64,000 nt of DNA from Metallyticus violacea (taxonomy: Eukaryota > Arthropoda > Insecta > Mantodea > Metallyticidae), in contig CM060830.1 of the NCBI GenBank assembly GCA_030762175.1, forward strand, positions 49,345,001-49,409,000, given 5' to 3'. The position numbers and the translations under genes were made by a program. The notes beneath the pieces are model-generated. The model was not told the origin of the DNA, made no database searches, and was given only the letters and a program-made list of their open reading frames with translations. Shown here one piece after another: positions 35,740-46,862 of this stretch (position 1 is its first letter; each line of letters begins with the position of its first letter).

Positions 35740-36850
35740 ACTGATGAAGATTATGGAAGAAGAGTCTGATGGTGTAAACATATTTTCTGATAAATATATG
35801 CCTTCCTCAAAGGAGTTATTAAATGAGTCATCTAAGAAAGTACAAATTATGAATACGAAAACACTGGAGATAATGAAAATGAGATGGGTAAGTGTTTGTT
35901 TCCTCAGTACAATTTATTATAACATGCATTACAATAATTATAAATGATAATTATTATCACAATAGTATTACAGTATTTCATTTTCACTGTAACAAAATTT
36001 ACAGATGCTGGACCTGAAAGTAATAGTACTAGAGAAATTTCTAGTAATCAAACAAGTACTCCTGGATTTTTATTCAGCACAACCGGGATGGAACAACAGC
36101 CAAACTACCAGGAAGATGTTATAACCACAATATTCTGAGAGAAACTCTTGGTCTATCATCCCATGCCAAAAGATATTTAAGTAATGAGAGTGCAGATAGT
36201 ACATGGTGTTTAATTTATATGCAAGGAATGCTGCAACATAATTAAAATATGCTGTAACTGAGGCACACAAAGTGTTAGGAAACAAAAATTGGTTTTTGAC
36301 AACTGAAGAATTGGAAGGTTTTATTACCATTATGTATGCCAGAGATGTCAGTGACTGGAAGAACACAAAGCTCCACAGCTTATGGTCAGATTCTAGGGGG
36401 TCTGCTTTTCAGTAAAGAATTCATGAATAGGACTTTGCAAGATAATGAGATTTTTGAGATTTTAGATAAAAACTACTCGAGCCATTGGATTACAGGAAGA
36501 CAAATATGCACAAAGTATGGCATAAATTTTCAGAGAACTGTAAACTCTGTTTCAAACCTGGAAAAAATATTACAAATGATGAACAGTTATTTCCCATTAA
36601 AGCTAGGTGCCCAATTTCTCAGTTCATAGTTTCTAAGCTTGACAATTATGGACAAGTTTTGGTTCACTGTGGGTGTTAATGCAAAATATATTCTAAATGG
36701 TTTCCTATATCTGGAAAAGGACAATGTTCAACCCGAGAATGAACAAGTATCTGCTTATGTTGTGATGAAATGTATGGTTTGTCAAAAGGCAGAACAACTC
36801 CCTCCATTCTACAGTCCATATCAAAACAAATAAAAAGAAAACTCATGAAA
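35740..36850 (+). pseudogene. piggyBac transposase, catalytically dead
   Basis: An acidic N-terminal frame (35744-35947) is followed by a Ser/Thr-rich stretch (about 36005-36060). The DDD domain then comes in three frames: KNWFLTTEELEGFITIMYAR, NTKLHSLWSDSRGSAF, ENCKLCFKPGKNITNDEQLF with PIKARCPISQF, and FWFTVGVNAKYILNGF with YLEKDNVQPENEQVSAYVVM. The first catalytic Asp (in the DEQ motif) is kept. At the second Asp position (D.(S/N).KY.(I/L)NG in the family) there is Gly. Several frameshifts and the lack of the C-terminal Cys-rich region confirm a pseudogene. Confidence 0.88.
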
Positions 36851-37014
36851 CAATAAGTTATTATAATGGAAGAAGTGTGGCATAGACATTATAGACAGTA
36901 CATTGTAAAGGCTTCATGCAGAAGGTTGCCTCACATTCTACAATATCCTTGATTTAGCAGCTATAAAAGCAGTTCTTATATTCAGAGCTATCACAGGGAA
37001 AAGGCAAATCCCAA

Positions 37015-37125
37015 AGGAAGGAATCGTTCCAGGCCTAAGTTTAGGCTACCTCCCCGGCATTTGCCTTGATACAGAACATTTTTTGCCATTTATGAGGACT
37101 GAGGAAAACCTGGAAAAAACTAGCC
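37015..37125 (-). mobile_element. SINE family S2 fragment
   Basis: GTTCCAGGCCTAAGTTTAGG, then CTACCTCCCCGGCATTTGCC and TGAGGACTGAGGAAAACCTG match the central S2 body in reverse. Head and tail are missing. It lies inside the piggyBac element. Confidence 0.8.
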
Positions 37126-37334
37126 AAAACGTCGGTGATGTGAAATAAGGCACCTCTGTAAGGAAAATAAAAGTACTAGCAAATGTTCATTTTGCGAGAA
37201 GATTGTCTAGAGCAAGTGCACCAAGAAAGTGCAATATATATGTGCAAAATGTGTGAAATTTTGAGAATTTTTATAGTTTGTATATTCAACACATATTATA
37301 TAAAAAATTAACATAAGTGTTCAAAATAAACATG

Positions 37335-37647
37335 TTACCTTTATTGATAGCGTTTATTTACGGACATTCTTCAACATCTCAGGTCATCAGCGTCCCATTG
37401 AATTCAGGACATGAAACAGCTGACAAATGTTTTTCAGAGACCTCTTCTTTCAATCTTGAGGTTCTTTTATGTGCTGTAAATCTATAACATGGGACCCTCC
37501 GCTTTTTTTCCCTTTCAAAGGGAGTCATACTTAGGATTTTTATGCTGGAAAAAGATCAATCGATTTTGGTTGGAATTGAACCCATGCCCTTGGGTATATG
37601 CGGTAAGTAAGTTACCATTAGACCACCAGGACCATCTTATTACCTTT
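37335..37647 (-). mobile_element. SINE family S1 inside piggyBac
   Basis: A complete but diverged S1 copy (about 37348-37636) runs from its TTTATTTACGGACATTCTTC tail to the tRNA head (complement of GGTCCTGGTGGTCTAATGGT). TTACCTTT at 37335-37342 and 37640-37647 is the probable target duplication. Confidence 0.88.
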
Positions 37648-38003
37648 GTAAAAATTAAAAATGTTCCCCATAATAATCACTTTTCTCTTTACTGCATTTA
37701 GTGTTAAATTATAATTATTGCATTGTTGCAAATGTGGGTAACATTATATTTACTAAATAGGCTTATATTGTACACCAAGGATCAAATTAACACAGGTTGG
37801 GCATTGTAGGTAAAGTGAAATTGTGAGTATCCATCCTACTGTAGATAAAAATGTATTCTAAAGAATTTTGTAATATTTTTAGGTCATATTCTTAGCTTTT
37901 AAAGTCAAAGTTCCTTCATTTTAGAGCATATTTTTAAAGTTTATAATTTATATAATGGATACCATATTAAAAGAGTAATAACTGGATTACAATGGAGTAT
38001 AAT

Positions 38004-38037
38004 TTTATTTACTGTATCAGAAATTTTATTTTTTATT
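38004..38037 (-). terminator. Candidate polyadenylation signals
   Basis: TTTATT on the plus strand (AATAAA on the minus strand) occurs at 38004-38009, 38025-38030 and 38032-38037. This is about 230-260 bases downstream of the stop codon of the minus-strand terminal exon at 38267. Confidence 0.4.
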
Positions 38038-38266
38038 CTTTCTTTCTGAACTTTCTGCAGGCATAACTTTTTGTTCAATCCTTGTATCGTCTTTTGAGCT
38101 CTACTGTAACATTTTCGTAATTTTAATGTAAATACTTGCTGTGTTCATTTTCCCACTTAAAGAATACCAAAACACAATGAAAAGTACAAAAAAAAAAAAA
38201 AAAACAATCCAAAAGCAAACAGAGCTGTTTCGAAGATAAACCAGTCATTTTTTTTTTGTCCGCTCC

Positions 38267-38749
38267 CTAACTGGAACGTTCTGATCCAGAAATCCAAGGT
38301 TCTTGCACGCTCGCTCGTGCACCCCTTTCAAAGACTTCTGCCATAAAATCTGCAACCAAGCAATGGATTTTTTTTCTGAGTACGGCTGCTGCTTCCGGCG
38401 GCAGCGACTGCAGTTCTGCTGTCAGGTATTTAGCAAATAATTCATTCACGTCTTGAGAGCGATCGACCGAGCTGGGCACTTCATCTCTGTCTCGTCGAAG
38501 GTTATCTTCTGTTGAATTCGACTTCGTTTCTTCGGTTTCTCTGCCGTGCATCATCGGTTCTGGGGATTCTTTGGCAGTTCTCGTCGAGGGTAGGGCCACT
38601 GAAATGTTAGGCTGCTCACTCACGGCTGTTGCGATGTAGTCGGGAAAATCTAGTGGCATGTCATGCGAATGTTTGTTTTCCTCGTCATCTGACAGGAACA
38701 CTTCTTCACATTTTATGGAGGCAACATGGGTAGGCTCCACCATGTATTC
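38267..38749 (-). CDS. Terminal exon, BESS-motif-like protein
   Basis: This is the strongest host coding segment of the window: 160 codons and a stop, with non-repeat composition. A good acceptor precedes it on the minus strand (AATGTGTTTCAG just above 38749), and the exon starts in phase 0. The first half is acidic (EEVFLSDDEENKHS) and Ser/Thr/Pro-rich, which suggests a disordered linker. Residues about 100-136 read DVNELFAKYLTAELQSLPPE, followed by an LRKKIHCLVADF stretch. This resembles the BESS motif that mediates protein contacts in insect DNA-binding regulators such as MADF-BESS proteins. The BESS call is by pattern only. The protein's N-terminal DNA-binding part, if any, is not seen. 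Upstream exons are at 43425, 47560 and probably 53036. Confidence 0.75.
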   Translation of the reverse strand, partial: EYMVEPTHVASIKCEEVFLSDDEENKHSHDMPLDFPDYIATAVSEQPNISVALPSTRTAKESPEPMMHGRETEETKSNSTEDNLRRDRDEVPSSVDRSQDVNELFAKYLTAELQSLPPEAAAVLRKKIHCLVADFMAEVFERGARASVQEPWISGSERSS

Positions 38750-40954
38750 CTGAAACACATTAGTAGATAATATTACTAAAATTATTACTGTTAGGGCATT
38801 TCCAATGTACCAACAAGCTTTTGTTATAAGAGTGCGTCAAATAGGAAACATTCTAGGTTAAGACTTGTATTATCATTCCTCATCTAAGCCTAAATAACTG
38901 AAGAGAAATGAAACACGAAGTGCAGTCTAGCGATCAGGAGAAGGCGAGTGCGGGCTGAAGTGCAAAGGCTTGAACTGTTTGTCTGCATAAGCACGAGAGT
39001 ATGTGGGATCCCATACTGCCCGCCACATAAATGAGGACTCTTAGACTCACGCTGGGTTTTTAACCGAGACGAATCCTACTAGTCTCGAACCCTCTAATCC
39101 TTTATAAATAATACTATGATGAAGTTTGTGCGATACATGTGCTAGATTTTTATTTTGTACGCCATTGTAGATTGCAATAATACTTCCAATATTTCGTTAA
39201 AAAGACACTCCAAAGTTATTAGGGTTCATGGACGAAAGGAACACAAACATAAGATAAAACTTGACGTACCGTTACGGTCTGAGAGCCTTTAAAAGTAAGT
39301 AGGGAAAAGGTCTCTATTGTATGTTTTGGAGAGTTGCACTTTGTCATCCTAGAGCTGCCGAAAGGCCATATAATCTTATTAGGCAAGAGATAGCTAGTGA
39401 CCTTTTCTCAAGGGCAAACAACTGCATTCTCGAAATAAACAAACCCTTAAAAATCGCAAAATCTCTTATCCAATCAATGTTATAGAAAGATCAGAAGTAG
39501 GTGACATATCCAATAGGACGAAGTGATGGGAAAGAGACAATTAAAATGATTCTTGAATTAAGACCTATAAAATTAAGACAGCGTCCTGATTGGTGGACCG
39601 TAACAGTCGTACGTTATAGCAGAATTCGACGCCCCGAGCAGAGGGGAGTTAGTTTTTGGTGAGGAAAAGTTAGTGAAGTTCGTGAGGAGTGGATGACAAG
39701 ACGTTAAGTTGAACAGTTCGCCGGGAAAAAGAGTTAAGTTTGTAAGTTGTTGATCAAAAGAGGTTAGGAAAAACAATTCGCCAGAGAGGGTTAAAGACAA
39801 TCCCGTGCGACAGCTGTGACGCATAGTGCCAAGAGTGAGCCGGTTAAAAGAAAGTGCCTCTATCAAGTGCGTTGTGTTAAAACAGACTTGACCAACATTA
39901 TTGTGTCAATTGCAATAAGTCTGACCAGGCTCGTGTGGAGATAATAAAAGGAACTTAAACACTCTTACAAAGTAATGGCGATTCATGATAATCGCTGTGA
40001 TAAACATGAAGTACACTATATCGCGTGTTTTAAGAATAATCGCCAGTGTTCATTAATATCCAGTAATTTCCCGATCCTTCTCTCTAAGATCCAAAAGATC
40101 ATAAAAATTCAATGTAGCCGTGGCGACAAGACTACTGGAGGTAACGTCGGAGGTAAGGGGGGGGGGGCACTCTGATTATCTTTAATTTGAGCCAATTTCA
40201 AAGAAATCAACTTATTCTAATCAAATAAAACAGCCCCCCCCCTAATAAAACACCTCATAACCATGGCGAGTATCTGACAACACTGTTTATTTTTATCGAC
40301 ATGAACGTATAGAGATGGGTAGAAAATGTTTACGTAGCACATTTCTCTTGCTTGCCTGGGAACTCAAAAAAAAGATATTACCGATTTTTTTCTACTTAAT
40401 CGAAACTGGTGCTAAGTCTGTAATTTTAAATGAAACATAGAACTTTTCAAAATATACTCATATTAGACACTATAGACGCATGAAGAGAAGGCCGGGAAAC
40501 ACTTATGGCGGGCAGAAGGGAACTGCGGTTCCATTGCACCAACTTAGTACAGAAAACATTCCTATCCCCATGTCAATCTCCGCGCGCCTTTAGTACTTCT
40601 GTACAAAGTAGTGTTGCTACACCAAGAAAACTCACAATTTTACAGAGTAATAAAACAATTCTTCCCTATAAAAAGCCCCTCCTCTAAAAACAGGAAAAAA
40701 ACAGGAGGACAACAAAACTAACTAACAAGGTGATTGTAGCATGGAAGCCTCCTAATTAAGAAAAATTCCCATTGTAGGTTCGGTAACCGATACTGGGATC
40801 TAATTAACTTTATTTTGACATGACATAAAAAAGTCTAATACACCTCAGATACTTAACAATGTGTGAGTTTATAATATAAACTCTTAAGGAATGAAAACCA
40901 GCCTTTAGGCATGTCTTGTACAGTGTTATTGTTCGATACTGTGGTTTCCCCTGG
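38750..40954. other. Intronic/intergenic spacer
   Basis: This is part of the first intron upstream of the terminal exon. A segment at about 39640-39800 has loosely repeated GTTAAGTT/GTTAGG and TTCGCC words. G and C homopolymers lie at 40157-40167 and 40234-40242. A frame at 39573-39866 translates the loose repeat. I considered a solo LTR but could not define ends. Confidence 0.4.
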
Positions 40955-41125
40955 TTGCTTAAGAGAATGCTCAGATGGATATTTTCCCTCTACAAATTTC
41001 CCGCCCTCCCATTCATATAATAATTCCGTTGGTTCTGTTACAGAGTCGAAATTGCCAGGACGAGGTGGTATGCAGATTTCTGCCACGGCGCGACATCTAG
41101 TATGGAAACTGCCCTGAGGGGCTCG
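40955..41125 (+). mobile_element. Possible SINE S4, second copy
   Basis: CTCCCATTCATATAATAATT, TCCGTTGGTTCTGTTACAGA and GCCAGGACGAGGTGG parallel 26190-26250. A tRNA-like head is not evident in this copy. Confidence 0.45.
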
Positions 41126-41375
41126 AACTCCTTGGAGGCGGGGGTGGGGCTTTATTGACAGCGGGATGCTATATCTTAAAACAATGTTAGCGACCCCACA
41201 TACTAGGGCTACTCAGAAAGTCTTTAGACCAGACTGTACTGTTTACAATAGGAGAAAAGAAAACCAGCGTCTTGCATGGTCCTTTGTTAGTCTATAGTGA
41301 AAGTTTCGGCTTGACCTTTGCCTGCAGCAGTTGGGACATTGAGGGGTGCAAGCTTGTTCATTACGCACTATGGAG

Positions 41376-42629
41376 CTGCAGAGAACATTTTCCAGCAATG
41401 ATTTTATATGATTTTAAAAGTGGTTTAAACCAGAACCAACGCCTTGAAAGACTCGCACAGGCTTTTGGAGACCTTACTCCTTCCTTGCGTAGTAATTTAC
41501 GCAAACTAAATTACTAGTTTGCGCAATTTAGAACAGTTCGGACATCCCTTGAAGACGAAGAAAGAAGGAAGTTGCCATTCACAAAAGTTCAAACCCGGCC
41601 AGGATCGATGGATTTTTTCGGGCGTAAAAATCCTAAGTATGGCTTCCTTCGGAAGGGAAGTAAAGCCGTGGGTCCCGTGTCGTACATTTTTGGCAGGTAA
41701 AAGAACCTCAAGCCTGAAAGAAGAAGCCTCTGAGCAAAATTTGTCGGCCGTTTCACGCCCTGATTTGAATGGGCCGCTGATGACCTGAGATATTAAAGAG
41801 CGTCCATAAATAAAACAAAACAACCATTCACAAAAGTAACTGAAGAAAACATCAATGTTGTGGAGAAAATGATGAGAGAAGACCTCTTGTTACATATACC
41901 AGGACATCGGGGCAACTTGAAGATTGGATTGGGGAATATTTCATGATTTCCTGAGGGTCAGCAAGGTTTCTTCCCTCTGGGTACTCTACAACCTCACACA
42001 GAGCCAAAAGGACACCCGAGTGGAATGATGCAAAAAATGCTCCAGAGATTCGATAATGGCAGCCTGTTTCTGAAATCGTAACAGGCAATGACATGGATTG
42101 ATCAATATGGACCAGAAACAAAATGCCAGTCTTCAGTGTGGGTTTTCCTTGATGACAAACCGTCTTTCAAGGTCATAAGGACAAAAAATGTTGGCAAGAA
42201 AATGGTGGCGATGTGGCAACATATTTTTACAGAATCAAAGAACGATCACCATACAGTTACACTTCCCTCGCTTGAAAATGTGCGAGATAGGCGATCAAGA
42301 ACTGGATTGATGGGCATCTTGTTGCATCATGATAATGCACATGCCCACATTGCCTATGTGACGTTGGATTTTCTCCAGAAGATCCTATTCAACTGTTGAC
42401 CCATCCTACCTATAGCCTGGACCTGGCACCCTGCGACTTCTTCCTGTTCCCTAAAGTGAAGAACCAACAGCGGGGAAAGCGATTTTCACCTCTTGAAGAT
42501 GCTGTTGCAGCATACGAAGAGGAGCTTGATGCATTAGATGAGAATGACTGATGCCAGTACTTTCACTCGTGGTTCAGAACAAAGGGAAGACGTATAGAGT
42601 CTGAGGGAGAGTACTTTGGAAAGATGTGA
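41376..42629 (+). pseudogene. Mariner transposase remains
   Basis: Family blocks run in order. REHFPAMILYDFKSGLNQNQ with RLERLAQAFGDLTPS is the N-terminal helix-turn-helix. After the SINE come EENINVVEKMMREDLL and a region that in intact copies carries the TGDETW motif. There the DNA reads T-G-N-D with a 2-base loss, so the first catalytic Asp looks lost. QYGPETKCQSSVWVF and VGKKMVAMWQHIF follow, then the second Asp in LLHHDNAHAHIA. After a frameshift at about 42393, LDLAPCDFFLFPKVK has the third Asp, and ESEGEYFGK is the C-terminus. There are at least two frameshifts, one stop (Trp to TGA in the ENDWC context) and a SINE, so it is inactive. Confidence 0.9.
41575..41837 (+). mobile_element. 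SINE family S1 inserted in mariner, 14-bp target duplication
   Basis: CCATTCACAAAAGT is repeated at 41575-41588 and 41824-41837. The SINE (41589-41823) starts at box B (TCAAACCCGGCC), so the outer tRNA head was lost at insertion. The rest of the body is well conserved. Frames of about 90-105 codons on both strands here are SINE artefacts. Confidence 0.96.
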
Positions 42630-42696
42630 TTGTAAGTTTTGAATCAAATATTTTGGGGGGTCCCGTATCTTAAAATTTTTCTGAGTGACCCTCATA

Positions 42697-43424
42697 CTAG
42701 GCGTCTCGCGGCCAGCCCTTAAGCAAGGCTGAAGTACAGAAAAATCCCTCTCCGATACTAATAATTCAATGCAGTTAGTTCATATTATGTACTTTCTTGT
42801 AGAGTATACTCATTTTGAAACAATTTATTACTCAAACCAACTTATTATATTAATCTTCAGTGGTCAGTGCTGTTTAGACTCAAACAACAATAACAATAGT
42901 CCAGGTTGCCAGGCAATGATAAAGAACAAACATATGATAACAGCCCGATTTAACATTTAAGGGACATTTTAAGTTTCAAAGTTGTAGTGACTGGGGATGG
43001 GGAGGTAAAATCTAAAATATAATTAACATTGGTTTTAAACTTCTATCTCAATATCTAAATTAACATCTTTTTTTTAAAAAATTAGACTTGTTTTAAATAG
43101 CTAGTTATTCAAACAGGGGAGTTTTGAAATGAAAACTCTGAAGGCACTGAGAGCCCCTAATTTACGTTAGCAAGTAATACTTTAGTACATTTTTGCACAC
43201 TTACTAACAGCTGTTTCTGTGGTATCCATGTATGTTTCGAAACAAATGCAGAGGGCATTGCTTTGGCAAAATGCAAAAACAAAACACTATTACTACCCTG
43301 TGCTCAAGCGCTGATTTATTTACAAAACCTTTAAAGTTTTTAACCGCACTTGCACAGATCTCATTGTATAAAGACTGATGGACAATTAACAAATAGCAAT
43401 TTCATAGATTTGTGGACAACTTAC
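42697..43424. other. Intronic spacer
   Basis: This lies within the intron between the exons at 38749 and 43425 of the minus-strand gene. No repeats or exons are recognised. Confidence 0.45.
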
Positions 43425-43520
43425 ATCTTCCGTGGGAACAACCAGGCCAGTGTCACCAGAGGTACTAGGAACTGGATCAATGATATTGGTGTGTGCAACT
43501 TTCTGCTGCACTGGCAAGCC
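43425..43520 (-). CDS. Duplicated 96-nt exon (copy 2)
   Basis: On the minus strand, a pyrimidine-rich tract and ..ACTCAAG precede an exon of exactly 32 codons (GLPVQQKVAHTNIIDPVPST, then SGDTGLVVPTED). A strong donor (GAT|GTAAGTTG) follows. Both boundaries are phase 0, so it joins the terminal exon in frame. It is homologous to the exon at 47560-47652: GLP..Q.VA....(D/G)PVPSTS is shared, as are the acceptor words. The role of the segment is unknown. Its Pro/Ser-rich nature suggests a flexible linker. Confidence 0.72.
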
Positions 43521-44369
43521 CTTGAGTAAAGCCAAGAAAGAAAATATAAGATTATATCAAACACATGTTACAAAGTAACGCATACAGAAAAATATATTGC
43601 ACTGGATAATTATTTCTTCACTAAATCAGGTAAACAAATGAAAACCCAAATGTTATAACTAGAATGGAGAATTTTTCATACAATATTAAATAATATTAAT
43701 GAATATTTATTATTATTTCTATACATTTACAATTACAGTTTTACAATATTTTCTTGATCCTGGAGTGCTTGTTAATTCAGGATCCTATACAACTAACACC
43801 CTGACTGTTGTGTACATGTATACTACAGCACTTTAACTATACATATTATCAAGTGACCTTTACAAATTACTTCCTTAAAGGTGATCATCTTCCCTCATTG
43901 CTACTTTATTACCTTTTCCTTTGCCTTGATCACTTTCCTCTCCCACGTTTCTCTTACTTTGCATTCGTAATTTCAAAACTGCTCTGTGAATCTGTTCTAT
44001 ACATTCCCACCCTTTTTTGTCCTCCATATTTCTACCCCATGCATCATTTTTGCTTTGACTGTAGCCAAATGTATTCTCTCTAACCAGCTGACACTCATAT
44101 TTGGTATTTTCTTCAAGCTGTAATTCCAATAATCTTTAATGCCAGAATTTCTACCTCCATTGTATATTAGAATGTAAAATAATATTGAGATTACCTAGAG
44201 CAGCACCCTCTTGGAACTAGGAAGGGTGGGCCGAAAAGGTCTAGTAATAAAACTCATTATGAAATATTGGCAGAGGACACAATCATTAGAGAAAGAAAAC
44301 ATTCTCAAAGACTGCTTGGAGGTGCAAGAGGAGGATAGGTAAATTAAAGGAAATTGTAAAAGGAATTGG
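43521..44369. other. Intronic spacer
   Basis: Two overlapping open frames (43808-44083 plus, 43875-44129 minus) lie here. Neither shows a domain I recognise. Confidence 0.4.
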
Positions 44370-45190
44370 TTTGAAAGAGCTAGTTAGTTTACAGTCACCA
44401 AAGGGGCAAAGCGCGGGGAATGAAGTGAAAGCAAGGATTGATGATATAGAGAAACAGGAAATATTTGATAGCCTAAGAGATGGAGAGAGGAAATATGGAA
44501 CAAGAGATATTCCAGTTCCAAGTAGAGAAATTGTTAGATATCTGGTTAATAAGTTTAGGACAATGAGATCTGCCCCTATAATATATCAGAAATCGCTAAA
44601 CGATAAATCAAAGAACCGATAAAGAAATGTTCTTCCAACAGAGGAAAAAATTGACAAAAATGGTGCATTATTCGAACGCTCTCCAAAGAAGTCTCTAAGA
44701 CACGTGTGTGTTTCTGTGTTTCATACAGCTGCTAAAATTTTAAAACTGAAACTCTACGGAGTGACTATAGTTCATGAACTACAACTTCGTGACGACGAAG
44801 AACGAGTAAATTTCTGTAAATGGATTTTACAAAATATCGTTAGCGGTACTGTTTACCCATATTTAATACTTTTCTCAGACGAAGGATGGTTCAATTTAAA
44901 CAGGAACAATCCCTACACCACAAACGAACTTTAACACAATATAAGAACAGAAATTATAAACATTACACAAGAAGAACTTATGCGTTTGAATGGAAACTTC
45001 ATTCGAAGATGCCAGGAATGCCAAAATGCAAATGGACATCATTTATAAAAAGGTTAGTAGTTATTATGGTGCATGTTACTGTCACTCAAGAGTAAGTAAC
45101 GCGGGAGTTTTAGAACGGAAAACTCCCCAGTGCAGACAGTGCACGGAGTATGCAATCCGCGGCCCGGCAATATAAGGAACACTCTGTATA
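44370..45190 (+). pseudogene. DUF4817-type DDE element with internal deletion
   Basis: RSPKKSLRHVCVSVFHTAAK, then LKLKLYGVTIVHELQLRDDE and RVNFCKWILQNIV match the second helical region. YLILFSDEGWFNLN contains the first catalytic Asp. Directly after that the sequence jumps to NNPYTTNEL and, in the next frame, RTEIINITQEELMRLNGNF with RRCQECQNANGHH, which is the family's C-terminus. The RNase-H-fold core with the second and third acidic residues is deleted. The right end ATTGC..GGAACACTCTGTA (about 45167-45192) looks like a terminal repeat. The left end is not found. Confidence 0.8.
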
Positions 45191-45858
45191 TATGACTAGA
45201 CAGATATATAACTAGAAATTAAATAACAATTAATTGCATTTGATACTGGAACATCACTTATTGAACGTCCCTTTAGCTACACTCTCATTAAGGGACAAAA
45301 ATTTGCAGTTTCCTGCGGGAAAATCTCATTACGCAGGGCAATTTATCTGGAGCCTCTTCAGAACTGCACACTACACTTAACCCTCTTCTCCCTGATTTGT
45401 TTAATTTTGGCCATTAACGTTTCCCTCAACCAGATACTGGCTCACATAGCTGTATAAAAACCTCTTTGGAGCACCTATTACTACCAGCAGGGTATTTGGT
45501 TTTCCCCGGCATGTAGATCAACACAGTTTGTTTTTTAAAGAGAATGAAATTTGCCTATCTCTGGCGGCTGACAATCAAAATTGATGTTTTAGAATTGAAT
45601 ACCTCAATCAAACAACGTTGTAACCGACAGTTTTTGTCAATGCGAGAAAAATGTGGAACAACGTTATACTTGTTAGGGAACATTTTCAGCAAGGTATTTT
45701 AAAACATGCTCTGTATAAGACAAACTGTCGTGTTTTCAGCCCTCTTTAACAACCATAAATACGCATGTGGCTTTGAAGTTAAAGCGTGCAGCATCAAAAT
45801 AAACCATTCAAAAACATTTGTTCCTCTCCTTGAGGTGTCTATTTTTTTCACTTTAGTC
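45191..45858. other. Intronic spacer
   Basis: I see nothing recognisable. Short frames only. Confidence 0.45.
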
Positions 45859-46553
45859 TACACCCTGCCGCTTCTCAGGAACAAAGCCACGCCTCCTTTC
45901 ACGAATGCAGCGGAGAAAACTGAGGTGAACTGCAGTCAACTAATGTAGGCTGATAATTGCCATGATTCTCAAGTCGGCCTGTTGGTGCAGTAGGTTAGAG
46001 CGAGCTTCCTTCTACCAAAGGGAAGATAGTTTTTTTTAGTAGTGTTTAACGCTCGTTTTTACTACTGAGGCACCTCAGGCGGTGGACTCTAATGATTTAA
46101 ATGATAAATTGGGAAAGGATTTTTTAAAAGGAAGGTAGCGTTCCAGGCCTACGTTTAGGGTATCTCCCCGGCATTTGCCAGTTATGAGGACTGAGGAAAA
46201 CCTGAAAAAAAAAAAAACCAGTCAGGGAGAACAGCCCTGGTGGGATTCGAACTCCAGATCTCCCGCTCACGAGTCCGCACCTGAACGACCTCGGCCACCC
46301 GTGGCGGTAGGGAAGGTATTGGGATTTGCTACCACCATATGTCAACTTCTTTTTTAATCTTTATAATTTTTAGGGAGGACAATGCATAGAAAAGTTATAC
46401 TGTTAACCCATAAGTTGAAAATTTGGGTTAGGTTAGTTTAGCTTATGTCAAAAAAATCCAGAGATAACAACGCATAGAAAAGTTATACTGTTAACCCATA
46501 AGCTGAAAATTTTGGTTTGGATAGGTTAGCTTATGTAAAAATAATATAATTAA

Positions 46554-46586
<33 letters not shown>

Positions 46587-46862
46587 ACTTACTGTTAAAA
46601 GCGTATCAATTATTTCCTTTACGTTTAACGTTTCTACATTCGATTTCGCTGTATACCAAATGTAAAAAATATTAACTTGCATCCTAAAAAGTTAATATTT
46701 TTGCATTCCATTGCTTGTTTCTGTGCGTTACGACTGTTATATCCGCCTGTATTTGTTGAAGTCACACTACAACTCTCTGCAAGTCATTCCTCGACTCGGT
46801 TTTCTCCGCTGCCCTCCGTGAAAGGTGGCGTGACTTGGTTCCACAACACAAAGCAGGGTGTA
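45859..46862. mobile_element. TIR element copy B with tRNA-Ile-like insert and nested SINE
   Basis: TA at 45859-45860 and 46861-46862 flanks an element whose ends are inverted: CACCCTGCCGCTTCTC..., then CACGCCTCCTTTCACGAATG and CAGCGGAGAAAACTGAGG. The right end in reverse complement is CACCCTGCTTTGTG..., then CACGCCACCTTTCACGGAGG and GCAGCGGAGAAAACCGAG. Internal sequence is collinear with copy A (GCATAGAAAAGTTATACTGT, GTGCGTTACGACTGTT.TATCC). A 0.1-kb segment is partly duplicated (two ATAGAAAAGTTATACTGTTA units at about 46386 and 46478). A (TTA)n lies at 46556-46583. The tRNA-like part (45973-46020) is split by an S2 SINE. Confidence 0.85.
46019..46315 (-). mobile_element. SINE family S2 inside TIR element B
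   Basis: AGGGAAG at 46019-46025 and 46309-46315 is the likely target duplication. On the minus strand the element starts CCGCCACGGGTGGCCGAGGT and has box B GGAGTTCGAATCC. It ends with GAGCGTTAAACACTACT and an A-rich tail. The copy is full length. Confidence 0.9.

Larger units (their letters stand above)
35256..37814 (+). mobile_element. piggyBac-like element, near complete
   Basis: The left end after TTAA (35256-35259) reads CATTAGGATGCCCAATCTGG and GTCATTTTGATCC. The right end in reverse complement reads CCTACAATGCCCAACCTG and TGTTAATTTGATCC, preceded by TTTA (complement at 37811-37814), a decayed TTAA. A further copy of the end motif (TAATGCCCAGCTGGGTCATT) lies inside at about 35436. The transposase remains sit between. 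A SINE S1 copy and an S2 fragment inserted in the 3' part account for much of the total of about 2.55 kb. Confidence 0.85.
41201..42696 (+). mobile_element. Mariner element with both ends, split by a SINE
   Basis: TA duplications at 41201-41202 and 42695-42696 bound an element whose ends are inverted repeats: CTAGGGCTACTCAGAAAGT on the left, TGAGGGTCACTCAGAAAAA on the right in reverse complement. Without the SINE and its duplication the element is about 1.24 kb, the usual mariner size. The transposase frame within is described separately. Confidence 0.93.

Noticed and set aside
39200..40140. Solo LTR with a TGGCGACAAG primer-site-like end
   Set aside because: No matching TG/CA ends, no target duplication and no polyprotein frame could be found.
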